Shown here: piece by piece, positions 55,420-64,000 of the stretch | Position numbering within the stretch: the first letter of the stretch is position 1 | How the letters are laid out: every line of letters begins with the position of its first letter | NCBI GenBank assembly: GCA_942159475.1 | Contig: OW804102.1 | Coordinates: forward strand, 30,076,873-30,140,872 | DNA: 64,000 nt | Origin: Sthenelais limicola | Taxonomy: Eukaryota; Annelida; Polychaeta; Phyllodocida; Sigalionidae | Direction of reading: 5' to 3' | Position numbers and translations under genes: made by a program | Notes under the pieces: model-generated | What the model saw: the letters and a program-made list of their open reading frames with translations, nothing else | The model's database searches: none | What the model was told of the DNA's origin: nothing

Positions 55420-55885
55420 CAAGCAATAAAAAAATGGGGGTCACCAACTTTTTAAAAAAGTTATTCAACTGAATCTGCATCCCGATGAGTTAAAAATAGG
55501 AATATTGAAGATTTTCAATGCTAAATAATGTCTTTCAAAATATGTTTATACCCTGTTCTTTCATGCATGCGGGTAAACCTGTATAGTGGCTATATGTTAA
55601 GAAGACATTTCAACAGAAAAATGTTATTTGTCTGCCTGAAATCTTTGAAAAACTGAGAAAATATTTATTTTCCCCACATACTTCAATACTAAACTTTGGT
55701 GGTCTCTAGAATGAAAAAAGAATATGCTGAGATCTATTTTTTTTTGCTTGTTGTTATCCCCCAACCACCTTCTTTCTCAAGACGAAGTTTGAAAAAATTA
55801 TTGTCATTCCTTATTTTTCATGCATTAGTTCCTTGAACTCCCGCCTGCAGCAGTGCATATGACAGTGGTTTATCTCTTTAAATAT
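55420..55885 (+). mobile_element. Family J dispersed repeat, copy 2
   Basis: Shares TTCTCAAGACGAAGTTTGAA, TTTCATGCATTAGTTCCTTG, AACTCCCGCCTGCAGCAGTG and several shorter blocks, in order, with 25554-26110. No TIRs or coding frame seen. Confidence 0.6.
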
Positions 55886-56418
55886 CCTTTTAACTATCCC
55901 TAACTTAAAGATTATAGTTTAACATTTCCCTATTTCATCCATTGACTTTTGAAATTTGAATTGAATCTGAAACGATTCACAATGATTGAAAGGTCAGAGA
56001 TTTCAGTTAATCGAATTTCCTTGGTTTTCCTTATTTTTGTTTTGACAAAGAAGCGGCTCTTTCTAGAAAATGAAAGGTTATACAAGGTCATGACAATTTT
56101 GATTAATTCTGCAAAGGTCATTGGCGCCCTTTAATTGGCTTCCCGCATCCCGAATTTATGAGGGTTTTGAAAATGAAAATGAAAATGATGTATCCTTTTA
56201 TGACCATGACTTGATTTATTTTATTTGTACAGATATATTGTGTTTTTATCATCTGTCCTTACTCCTTTTCTCTCTTCTTCTAAGACTCAACCGCCCTTTT
56301 AAAGGCATTATCTAACTTTATTTCCATTTGCATACAATAACGGGACAGTCAAGGTTTATATTATGTTTCCTCTGTCCTTGACAATTCTCCCGGACCAACC
56401 CTCTAACTACCTTTCTAA
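55886..56418. other. Unannotated stretch
   Basis: Short GAAAATGAAAATGAAAATGA repeat at 56168. Nothing else recognised. Confidence 0.4.
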
Positions 56419-56633
56419 AGGGTGGTCTCCACTGGCTGCGGTAAGCTCTGCAGTAAGCCTTGCGATGGTTTTACTGGTTCTGTAGGTGGAGAGGAGTGAC
56501 AAGGACCTTGTCTACATGGTCAGTGAACCATGTAGGGAGGACCTCGTCACTCCTCACCAACACAGCACCATCGCAAGGCTTACCAAAGAGCTTACTGCAG
56601 AGCTTACCGCAGCCAGTGGAGACCACCCTTAAG
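56416..56633. mobile_element. Family F foldback element, near-complete palindrome
   Basis: AGGGTGGTCTCCACTGGCTG (56419) to CAGCCAGTGGAGACCACCCT (56629), with TAA on both outer sides. Further inside, CGGTAAGCTCTGCAGTAAGC pairs GCTTACTGCAGAGCTTACCG, and GAGGAGTGAC pairs GTCACTCCTC around a CTACATGGT/ACCATGTAG core. A TAA duplication fits the TWA preference of PIF/Harbinger transposons. The element could fold into one long hairpin. Confidence 0.92.
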
Positions 56634-57144
56634 TTTACATGTTACACAAGTATCAACATTGCAAATAATCTGAGATCGGGGCTAGATAGCCTTGCAGTTT
56701 TCCTATAAAATAACATAAATATGGTGTAGGTCTTACATGCCTACATTAGTGTTCTAGGTGTGTATAGTCTCCTGTTAACCGTAATAATATAGTATTAATA
56801 CAAACACTGGTGGGAATGACAATAAACACATTCAATTGTAATACTTGTCTCCGGAGGAAGGAGGGTGCTCGGGTCTCTTCTACTCTGTAAACATGTAGTC
56901 TCTAAGGAAGGCCCTTTAGACCATAAGACTTAACTTTGTTTGGGATAGTGTTCCATTGGTCCCCTATAAATGAGCGATTTGTGTCATTCTTAATAGAATT
57001 AACCTGTCTGATGATATTATCCTGATCTGATAAAATTAACCTGTCTACACTTTCTTGTTTTTAATAGATGTGACGTCATCTAGAACATGGCTTTCCCGGT
57101 ACAGGCGTAGGGAGGTATGGCACATGAATGGGCTGTAAAGAAGT
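56634..57144. other. Unannotated stretch
   Basis: TTAACCTGTCTGATGAT and TTAACCTGTCTACA form a small direct repeat near 57000-57050. No gene recognised. Confidence 0.4.
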
Positions 57145-57392
57145 ATAGGTTCAGAGTTAAGAGAGTCCCTCCAAACTAAGGAAAAGCCTCTCGCTCCAAA
57201 CTGCAAAATACCATTAGATTCCCATTAAGAAGCCTACTCCTGGGCTAGAAAATGCATAAGCGTAGCAGGTAACAAATAACTGAAAAACTCCAGAAGATAT
57301 ATTTTTCAGGGCCAGAAAGCCATTACCGCTGTAGGCGTCCAATCATTGCCATACCATTCTTATCTGCTCTAAGAGGCTGTGAGCCTAGACTG
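57145..57392 (+). mobile_element. Family G copy, longest
   Basis: AGGTTCAGAGTTAAGAGAGT, CCCTCCAAACTAAGGAAAAG, CTGCAAAATACCATTAGATT, GTAGGCGTCCAATCATTGCC, ACCATTCTTATCTGCTCTAA and the end GAGCCTAGACTGG. Confidence 0.75.
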
Positions 57393-57788
57393 GATAGCTT
57401 TTATAAACATGGGGAAATGTTGCAATGAACAACTAAAACCAGCAAGCTATTCAGCCCCACATAAGTGTAAAATCAGCAACATTTCTTCGAAAGTTGTAGA
57501 TCTATGTAGAATTATTTGAACAATGCTGCCTCTTTTACTTACCTTGGCTCATGATTTATAACAAAATTGCCAGTTAGAAAGATTATCTTTAGGCAATACA
57601 ATGAAAATAGGGAACAACACATAATGAAATGTGTTTTTAATTCTTTTGTACTCTTTGCGATCTGGATGAGAGCTAATGCTTATTGCGTAAGTCTGGTCCA
57701 AAGATCTCAGGAGAGGGAAAAATGTTTCATGATGAAACGTGAACAAATAAAAAAGGTGGGATTCCTAGTTTTTACAATGTCAATTAAG
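57393..57788. other. Unannotated stretch
   Basis: Nothing recognised. Confidence 0.4.
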
Positions 57789-57828
57789 GTTCACCAACGT
57801 TTCAAAATGTTTTTTTCGTCAGTGTATG
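57789..57828 (-). ncRNA. Hammerhead ribozyme-like motif, locus 3 (decayed)
   Basis: On the minus strand: CTGACGA, AAAA-AACA-TTTT (a four-pair stem II), GAAA, CGTT, GGTGA. The flanking stem I does not pair, so this is probably a dead relic. Confidence 0.3.
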
Positions 57829-58103
57829 AGATTTAAATATCAGAGAAAGAGTACGTGTTTCAGCACATCTCCTGGGATCAATAACACGCAAGCTAGAGAA
57901 GAGAACACATTAACTATCTCCCTGATAGTAAAACGGCCCTACCATCCATTACGATGTCATGAAATGTCAATAGGCTTGACATTCATGTATGGCCCTTGTG
58001 TTAAGGATATAGCAAGGGTAATTATCCATGAACGATTCTAATGTAATTTGATTTTGTACACTTCAATACACCATCCAGTCAAAATGCAATAAAAAATACA
58101 ATT
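57829..58103. other. Unannotated stretch
   Basis: Nothing recognised. Confidence 0.4.
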
Positions 58104-58203
58104 AGGACGCCAACTCCAGGGCCAGGAACGTCATTAGCGCAGTAGGCGTCCAATCACTGGAATATCATTGTTAACTGATCCGAGAGTCTGTGAGTCTAAA
58201 CTG
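58104..58203 (+). mobile_element. Family G fragment, right half
   Basis: GGGCCAGGAACGTCATTAGC, GCAGTAGGCGTCCAATCACT and AGTCTGTGAGTCTAAACTG match the right half of the copy at 57145. Confidence 0.6.
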
Positions 58204-59315
58204 CACCACATTTCTTTTAGAATTTATGTTTCCTTGTATTGTATTAGTTTTATTGTAATTACTTTTCACCCCAAATCTTATATCCAACATCCACCGATGG
58301 AGATAGAAAGTAGTCTGAACTGTGCATTATACATGCATATTTAAACCATTCAGTCAGCCATTGAGAACACTCGGTATATATCTAATATAGCACAGATCTA
58401 ATATTTATGATAGTGTTAAATGCCCACCTGGTATACATGTCCACTGTCAGGATAGTGTATTATGTCAATAGTTGACATGAAATATCAACAAAGATGGTAT
58501 TCTGGTAGGGAAATGTCATGCATAAAGTTCTATGAATAATACTCATGCATTCCAATTGATATAAAACAATCGTTGTTTTTTGACCTGGTAAAACCTCAAA
58601 ACCACCATAAGTGTGCTTTTTTCCGCTTGATTCCTGACCACAAAAACCATTAATAATACACTCAACAGAGTACAAAAGGAGAAAAACGCCAAGTTTCTTT
58701 CTGAGTAAATATATTATGTTCAAGTGTAAAATAAGCACATTGAAAAAACACGATGGATAAATCCAAACGTTTCAAATGCATAAACGATGTTTGTGTCGGT
58801 TGTATCTTATAGATAGACTCCCTGGATTGCCCATTAAAGTGTCAATAACTGACAACAAAGGTAATCATGATCCATCATTGCATCCTGACTGCTATATATA
58901 CAGATCAGACTGCTTTAATTCTTGATGCAAGGTCTATAAATATATCCATCAATTTTACATCCATCGGAGTTAGGGGCTAGGATATGGAACACAATATATG
59001 ACCCGTAGAACACGATGTACCGAAATCATGCAGATGCCAGCAGATTGGAAATCTGTTCATTTATGGAAATAACAGTCCAAAGAAACTAACATTATATGGT
59101 TCAGGAAAAGAGAATTTATGAAATGGAAGTTTGCTCAAATTAAATATCTTGCAAGTTATGACTAAACTCGTGTTGATATTTGTATATTGTCTGATGAGTG
59201 CTGTATAAACATACTAAATAATAAAAAAAAAATTAAGTTATAATGAAACACGCCAAAACTGTAATAAAAACAAGTTGAGGATAATATAGTGCTTTGAGGT
59301 GGTTTTATTCAATAA
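58204..59315. other. Unannotated stretch
   Basis: About 1.1 kb without gene or family copy. Confidence 0.4.
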
Positions 59316-59360
59316 GATACCGACGTTTCGGAGTTTACATTACGCCTTCTTCAGGGTATA
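59316..59360 (-). ncRNA. Hammerhead ribozyme-like motif, locus 4, with intact stem I
   Basis: On the minus strand: ATACC, CTGAAGA, AGGCGTAATGTAAACTCC, GAAA, CGTC, GGTAT. ATACC (before CTGAAGA) and GGTAT (immediately after the GTC cleavage triplet) pair perfectly as stem I. Stem II has only two secure pairs. ACGT between GAAA and the cleavage site is self-complementary, as in minimal hammerheads thought to act as dimers. The flanks TTTTATTTT and TTATTGAATAAAACC suggest a Penelope-like terminus. Confidence 0.5.
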
Positions 59361-60060
59361 AAATAAAATGTTCGTTCTAATACTGTTCTGTACATTGTAA
59401 CATGCAGGTTTGGGGGGCTGTTTCAGTCAGTGTTAAGACAGCCGTTGGCTATCACATAAACTCAGCTGGAAATATATAATATTTTTTTCTTTATAAATGG
59501 TCAGTTTAAAATATCATGAACACACCATCGCACATAGTGTGGCAACCCCACTAATACATTACGGTCAAGTGTATTCAAGTGTACTATTTTGCCAAAATAA
59601 TTATTTCACTTTCTTCAATATCTTCTTTAATAATTCTTTTACAAATTTAATAATTACAATCTCATCCTCTCATATATCGGCATACTTTCTTCACCTATTT
59701 ATAACATCAAATGCCACGAATTGATTTATGTTCAAACACAATTTTAATGTAAAAATATCAACTTTTACTATGAGTTAAACATGAGACAATATGAGCGTTT
59801 TGTCGTCTATTTTCAGATGTGTGGTGTTTGATAATGGATGTTTTCTGTGCGGTGTTCAGCCAAGGGTTGATAAGTAAATACCTCGATACAGGGCGAGAGT
59901 AAGTGCTTACAATTGATGCCTATTGTGGAGGAAATCAATAATGTATTGTTTCAAGTGCTCTCTCTAGTGCCCCCCTACCCTTATAATGCCCCCTAATAGC
60001 GACCACCCAGGGCTACTTCAGTGGTGGGATCTGGCAATAATAGGCCTCATAGTGTGGTGC
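59361..60060. other. Unannotated stretch
   Basis: Would be the body of a Penelope-like element if the motif at 59316-59360 is its 3' end, but no RT or endonuclease frame is visible. Confidence 0.35.
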
Positions 60061-60187
60061 CAGCTCCCTTATACCACTCTCTCTCTCTCTCTTTGTCTGT
60101 CCCTCTATTTCTCTTTGTCTCATGTCCTCCTCTCTCTCAGTTTCTCTCTATGTATCTCTCTGTCCGTCTCTTTCTTTATTCTTGTCT
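60061..60187. repeat. (CT)n-rich tract
   Basis: CTCTCTCTCTCTCTCTTTGT and related words upstream of the decamer array. Confidence 0.9.
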
Positions 60188-60327
60188 CTTTCTCCCTCTT
60201 TCTCCCTCTTTCTCCCTCTTTCTCCCTCTTTCTCCCTCTTTCTCCCTCTTTCTCCCTCTTTCTCCCTCTTTCTCCCTCTTTCTCCCTCTTTCTCCCTCTT
60301 TCTCCCTCTTTCTCCCTCTTTCTCCAT
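60188..60327. repeat. 10-bp tandem repeat, about 14 copies
   Basis: TCTCCCTCTT repeated essentially without error. Because 10 is not a multiple of 3, the three plus-strand frames all give the same Ser/Phe/Leu/Pro-rich cyclic peptide; none is a gene. Confidence 0.97.
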
Positions 60328-60680
60328 ATCTTATAATCTCTCTATTCTCTAGGCCCTATATACTATTCATCATGCTATGCTCCCTTCCTTCTTAAATGTC
60401 TCTCTCTTGCTGCCCCCCATTTTCTATTGTTATCTTTCTCTCCCCATTTGCATATCTCCCAGCCTCATTGTCCCTTTCCATTGCTCTACCTTTCGTTTCT
60501 CTCACTACCCAATGATATTTCTCTTATATTTACTTTCTCGATCCTTCGCCATCTTACAGACTCTCTTCTCCCTCTCTCCCTCTCTCTCTATCTCTCTCCT
60601 TTACTCCTCTTCTATACCTCTCTGTCATCAATCTTTGACTGCCACTTTACCTCATCATTCCTCTCAAAACGTATACTAGC
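60328..60680. repeat. Degenerate pyrimidine-rich sequence
   Basis: CT-rich with CCCTCTCTCCCTCTCTCTC near 60570-60600. Confidence 0.75.
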
Positions 60681-60885
60681 CATGTGAGTGGAAGAATAGG
60701 ATGACATGAGGAAAACTATACAACACGATTATAGAAAAGGCAACAAATGAAATACAGATTTCGAAACTTGTGTAGAATCGGCTTGGTGGACTATGCCCTT
60801 TAGTGTTTTACTTCCTTAGCTACCTTTCCTTGCTAAGCAGCCAATAAGGAACGTTTATGTAAGGAGGTTGCAAGGGTTGGGCCGC
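60681..60885. other. Mixed stretch with a family E end
   Basis: GAATCGGCTTGGTGGACTAT then GCCCTTTAG at about 60776-60803 is one terminus of family E; the other terminus is not present. Confidence 0.5.
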
Positions 60886-61470
60886 CTAGAAATGTACAAT
60901 TAGCAACTCTATATTATCAGTAAAGTCTGCTAAATGAGGCTGAACATTGATAAATACTAGGTATGTTTGCATTTATTTGGTATTGTGTTGTTTCAAGAGA
61001 TGGTTCTTATAGCAAATGGTTCGATGGAGGGTTCAAACTGATCGAGACCCATCAGAAAACTGTACGAACCCCGAAGGGGTGAGTTCCCGTTTTCTGATGG
61101 GTCGAGATCAGTTTAAACCCGAACATAGTGCCATTTGCTATTTATTACACACTCTATTAGTATGTTAAAAAGTAAATTTAACTTGTATAGCCTATAGTTT
61201 AGCTCAAGGAGGCTTGATTCACCGCAATTTGTAGGCCTACGTTACGCGGTCGGGACGACGTCATCTGGCCTACGCTGCACCAATGAAATTGCGTCTTTAC
61301 CCGAACTGATCACGTATGCAGTTTGGGTCAACCAAACTGCACCCCCAAACTGCACCTTTCTAACTGCTCACGTGTGTAATAACAAGCTGAACTGCATTTT
61401 GAGCATAACATTTGCCTTAAATTAGGGTTATTTCAGAGGATTAGTGAGAACGAAATTGCACATTTCTGGG
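60886..61470 (+). mobile_element. Family A MITE split by a foldback insertion
   Basis: Left part 60886-61005 (AATGTACAATTAGCAACTCT, AAATACTAGGTATGTTTGC) and right part 61385-61470 (GCTGAACTGCATTTTGAGCA, TAGGGTTATTTCAGAGGATT, GAAATTGCACATTTCTGG) are consecutive in family A. Confidence 0.8.
61006..61384. mobile_element. Foldback element inserted in family A
   Basis: TAGCAAATGG (61010) pairs CCATTTGCTA (61131). Inside it, arms at 61029-61060 and 61089-61120 pair over about 29 of 32 bases around a CCCCGAAGGGG loop stem. TTATTACACAC (61142) pairs GTGTGTAATAA (61372), enclosing the rest. Exact ends and TSD unclear. No coding sequence. Confidence 0.78.
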
Positions 61471-61760
61471 TTGAGCTAATTTGTATTCCTCTCTACGATT
61501 TTTCCACGTGAAAAAGAAAAAATAGCTCAGCAAGGAATATGTGAGGTATTACTTATATGCAGGAGGCCTCAGGTCACTGGTCAAGACCTAATTGTGGCTC
61601 CACTTGTGAGTACAGAGCGTATTGATCAGTTCCAGAACGATCATATCCAGGGGATAAATGTCTCTGACCCTGTCCTCACCTCACCTCTCCGCTCATTCCC
61701 TCTGGCCTGAGGTCTCGGCTACCCCGACCTCCACCCCCTGGCTACATGAGTAAGGCCATA
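61471..61760. other. Unannotated stretch
   Basis: Nothing recognised. Confidence 0.4.
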
Positions 61761-61916
61761 TAGTCTAGGCTGAGAATGGAGAGAGTCCCTCCAGACTGAG
61801 GAAAACCCTCTAACTCAAAGCTGCAGAATGTCATTATAATTCGGATAGTAAAACCATTAGACAGTGGGGATCCAATCACTGACATACTATTCTAATCTGA
61901 TGTGAGAGGCTAGACT
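61761..61916 (+). mobile_element. Family G copy, compact
   Basis: TAGTCTAGGCTGAGAATGGA, GAGTCCCTCCAGACTGAGGA, GATCCAATCACTGACATACT, then TGAGAGGCTAGACT. Both ends present in 156 bp. Confidence 0.75.
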
Positions 61917-61949
61917 TTTTAGTGAATTATGGTAAAAGAAATAACTACA

Positions 61950-62115
61950 AGGTGTAATATTATGTATGAGTATACATTGTGTATTGAGTCAATTTGTAAT
62001 AATTTGGTTCAGTCATGTTATTGAGAACTTAATTTTGATCTTAAATGTGGGTTATTTGAGTATATTTGCAAAGATTAGTGAAGGCAAATTGCACATTTTA
62101 TGAAGGTCTAATCCA
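61950..62115 (+). mobile_element. Family A MITE, degenerate
   Basis: GGTTCAGTCATGTTATTGAG, TTTTGATCTTAAATGTGGGT, TTAGTGAAGGCAAATTGCAC, TGAAGGTCTAATCCA. Left end lost. Confidence 0.62.
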
Positions 62116-62420
62116 CACTGTTGTGCGAGGATTATTTTCTCAGGAATATAGATCATTTTGCCGCAGATTAAAGATCGGAAACAATTATTATTGAAATATA
62201 GAAATACAAATTTCTACCCGCCACTGCCATGGTGTATATATGCATGTGTGTATAGGCAATTCCGACCAGCCGGAAATTCCACATAGGAAACACTTTTTCC
62301 CTTCCTACAGTTGAAGGAATTCCTACAAAATAAATCCTTTCCATAGCTTATACAACAGGCCCCTGGAGCACCGACCGAATTGCCTTGTTGTACACTCCAC
62401 CCCCTGTCCCTTCGCCATCC
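62116..62420. other. Unannotated stretch with family H-like end
   Basis: AGCTTATACAACAGGCCCCT at about 62345 matches the H terminus; the partner end is not clear. Confidence 0.45.
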
Positions 62421-62502
62421 ACCCCCCCCCCCTCGTGCCCAGCACCCTCCCTCTCTCCCTTAGATCCCCCCCCCCCACGCGCCTCCCCCCCCCCCCCCCC
62501 CG
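62421..62502. repeat. Poly-C tracts
   Basis: Three C runs of 9 to 18 bases near 62421, 62467 and 62486. Confidence 0.9.
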
Positions 62503-63165
62503 ACCCTGGAGCGATACCAGATTACAATAGGATGAACGCTGTCAGATGAGAATCTCCTGATAATCCTAACTGATGGATTTGAGGATCGGACTAAGGCTAT
62601 GGTGGACACAGGTCATTATAATAGGCATAGATCTACTGTTAACAGATTGGGTGCAGTGACCACCATTATTATCTTAGTTTGCGGCCACCATTATTATCTT
62701 AGTTTCTAGTTGGAGTAAGAAAGGAGAAAGAATACTCACAGAAACTATAATTGACCAGTTGCTTTTCTTTTTAATTGTTTTATTTTTGTTATAATTCATG
62801 CATTAGTTAATCCAATGTGACGAGAAATAGAATGTTCACTCTATTTAATAGAATGTAATTAGTTTAATTTCGTGTTTGTTTAAATTGTTAACTTTATAAA
62901 TGGTATTTATACATTAGTTATCCTCTATGTGCCAGGAAATCTACTATTAATTCTATTTGAAAAAAAAAATGATAAAATTAGCTTCAAAATTCGACATTGG
63001 ATATATATCATGACGACCCATACTTATCAAATTGAGTAGAAAATAATCAGTTTTTAACCGATGTTAACTGAGAGTGCAGTTTTAAACTAACTGGTAATAA
63101 GGATTGTTCCTGATTGGAAACTACAGTATCTTAATTTCAAATAACTTTCTTCAATTTAAATACAG
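62503..63165. other. Unannotated AT-rich stretch
   Basis: CCACCATTATTATCTTAGTT is present twice near 62660-62700 (tandem). TAACTGAGAGTGCAGTTTTA near 63066 resembles a family D end. Confidence 0.45.
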
Positions 63166-63365
63166 GGGTCATATCGTCAGAAAATGTGCTACCGGCATTT
63201 CTACACATCGGATTTGAGTGGTCGGAATATATTTGGTATTGGCTTGATTTAAAATATATGTTCTGTGATGGCTGGATTGTATTTTGAAATCAATTGTTGT
63301 CTTAAATTTGAGTTACTGAAGAGGCTTGGTGTAGGCGAAATGTACACTACAGATATCATTCATCC
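63166..63365 (+). mobile_element. Family A MITE
   Basis: GGTCATATCGTCAGAAAATG, AATATATTTGGTATTGGCTT, GGATTGTATTTTGAAATC and TGTCTTAAATTTGAGTTACT. The right TIR is broken; a C-rich tract follows at once. Confidence 0.75.
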
Positions 63366-63420
63366 CACTTCCCCCATCCCCGCCATCCCCGCAGCCCCCC
63401 CCCCCCCTCCCCCCATCATT
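63366..63420. repeat. C-rich simple repeat
   Basis: CCCCATCCCCGCCATCCCCG then a long C run, directly downstream of a family A copy. Confidence 0.85.
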
Positions 63421-63480
63421 TCTTCTTACTCCAGTCTCTCCGCCTGCCTATCCCTTCAAGACGTACACTGGCGGCCACCC

Positions 63481-63593
63481 TTAAGGCCCTAGTCCACTAA
63501 GCCGATTCTCATGCGATTTTGCGCCGCAGAGGACTCTTTCCCAGTAAATTCTGTGATAATCGCATGAGAATCGGCTTGGTGGACAAGGGCCTT
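63481..63593. mobile_element. Family E foldback, second copy
   Basis: TTAAGGCCCTAGTCCACTAA and GCCGATTCTCATGCG at the left; CGCATGAGAATCGGCTTGGT, GGACAAGGGCC and TTTA at the right. Same inverted ends as 42298-42412. One flank is mutated from TTAA. Confidence 0.9.
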
Positions 63594-63702
63594 TAGTATA
63601 AACTGTATCAACCACAGGTTATCGAGCAATTAACTTAAGAATTACACTTGATTAAATACAAGGGCCTACATGTATAATAGAGAGCAAGCGAATATTCATT
63701 TC
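63594..63702. other. Spacer
   Basis: Nothing recognised. Confidence 0.4.
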
Positions 63703-64000
63703 AATAGGGGATTTGCATGTCTCACTACGCATGTCTATTACAGAGCATGCTGGGATGAATTCAGTTCAATTCTGACATACAAATATTTAGCAACAATTGT
63801 ATCCAAAAATGCAAGGATCTTTTCACCAATATCATAGCTTGTGTAAATTATCTATGAAAACCAAATGCATGATGGAAAAGATGAGAAAACATTTAAAACA
63901 CCGCTTTTAAATTTTGAGAATAATATTAAGTATTCCATGCAGAACATGACATGTTTTCTATAGCTTTTACACTGTCACACAACTCCCATAATTTCATGTG
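63703..64000 (+). mobile_element. Family B MITE, cut by window end
   Basis: AATAGGGGATTTGCATGTCT, GAGCATGCTGGGATGAATTC, CTTGTGTAAATTATCTATGA, and CCCATAATTTCATG at the last bases. The right terminus lies beyond the window. Confidence 0.9.

Noticed and set aside
60021..60395. 124-codon repeat protein
   Set aside because: Product of the 10-bp repeat; identical peptide in three frames.

Overview
This 64 kb window looks like non-coding, repeat-rich genomic DNA from an invertebrate animal, probably marine. It is AT-rich and holds a 5'-truncated APE-type (CR1/Jockey-like) LINE, decayed LINE 3' ends, Penelope-like hammerhead motifs, many short terminal-inverted-repeat (TIR) elements and long microsatellites. 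No bacterial features are present (no operons, no Shine-Dalgarno-led gene arrays). I could not identify the species and found no host protein-coding gene, rRNA or convincing tRNA. The only long non-repetitive reading frame is the reverse transcriptase of the LINE at 6181-8436 (minus).

I defined repeat families by comparing copies inside the window; the letters are mine. A: about 235 bp, TIR GGGTCAGATTTTC, 4-bp target-site duplications (TSDs), about 18 copies or fragments. B: about 345 bp, TIR AATAGGGGATTTGCAT, about 12. C: about 400 bp, long TIR containing AAGTCGCAAAA, 6, all in the same orientation. D: about 350 bp, TIR AAAGCTGCACTCTCAGC, 8 or more. E: 105-220 bp foldbacks starting GGGCC at TTAA sites. 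F: about 210 bp near-complete palindrome flanked by TAA. G: 150-250 bp, ends AGTCTAGGCT / AGCCTAGACT. H: TIR GGGCCTGTTGCA. J: longer repeat without visible TIRs, 2 copies. These are small non-autonomous elements (MITE-like); no DNA transposase was seen.

Layout. 1-5.6 kb: fragments of A, B, C and G and a hammerhead-like motif. 5.7-8.5 kb: the LINE, inserted into a C copy. 9.5-18 kb: B, D, H and A copies, including a B inside a B and a LINE tail inside a B. 18.6-23.3 kb: a different neighbourhood with a perfect 73-bp-arm hairpin, a GC-rich patch, an array with about 180-bp period and two decayed reverse-transcriptase fragments. 23.9-32.7 kb: a run of A copies, several beside microsatellites. 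32.7-47.3 kb: long ACC and purine tracts alternating with B, C, D and E copies. 47.7-64 kb: more MITEs, a CR1-like 3' end, a 40-bp tandem repeat, a 10-bp tandem repeat and hammerhead-like motifs.

There is no gene pathway to describe. The information lies in the order of insertions (LINE into C, B into B, LINE tail into B, foldback into A), the TSDs that help classify the families, and the candidate self-cleaving RNA motifs at four loci.
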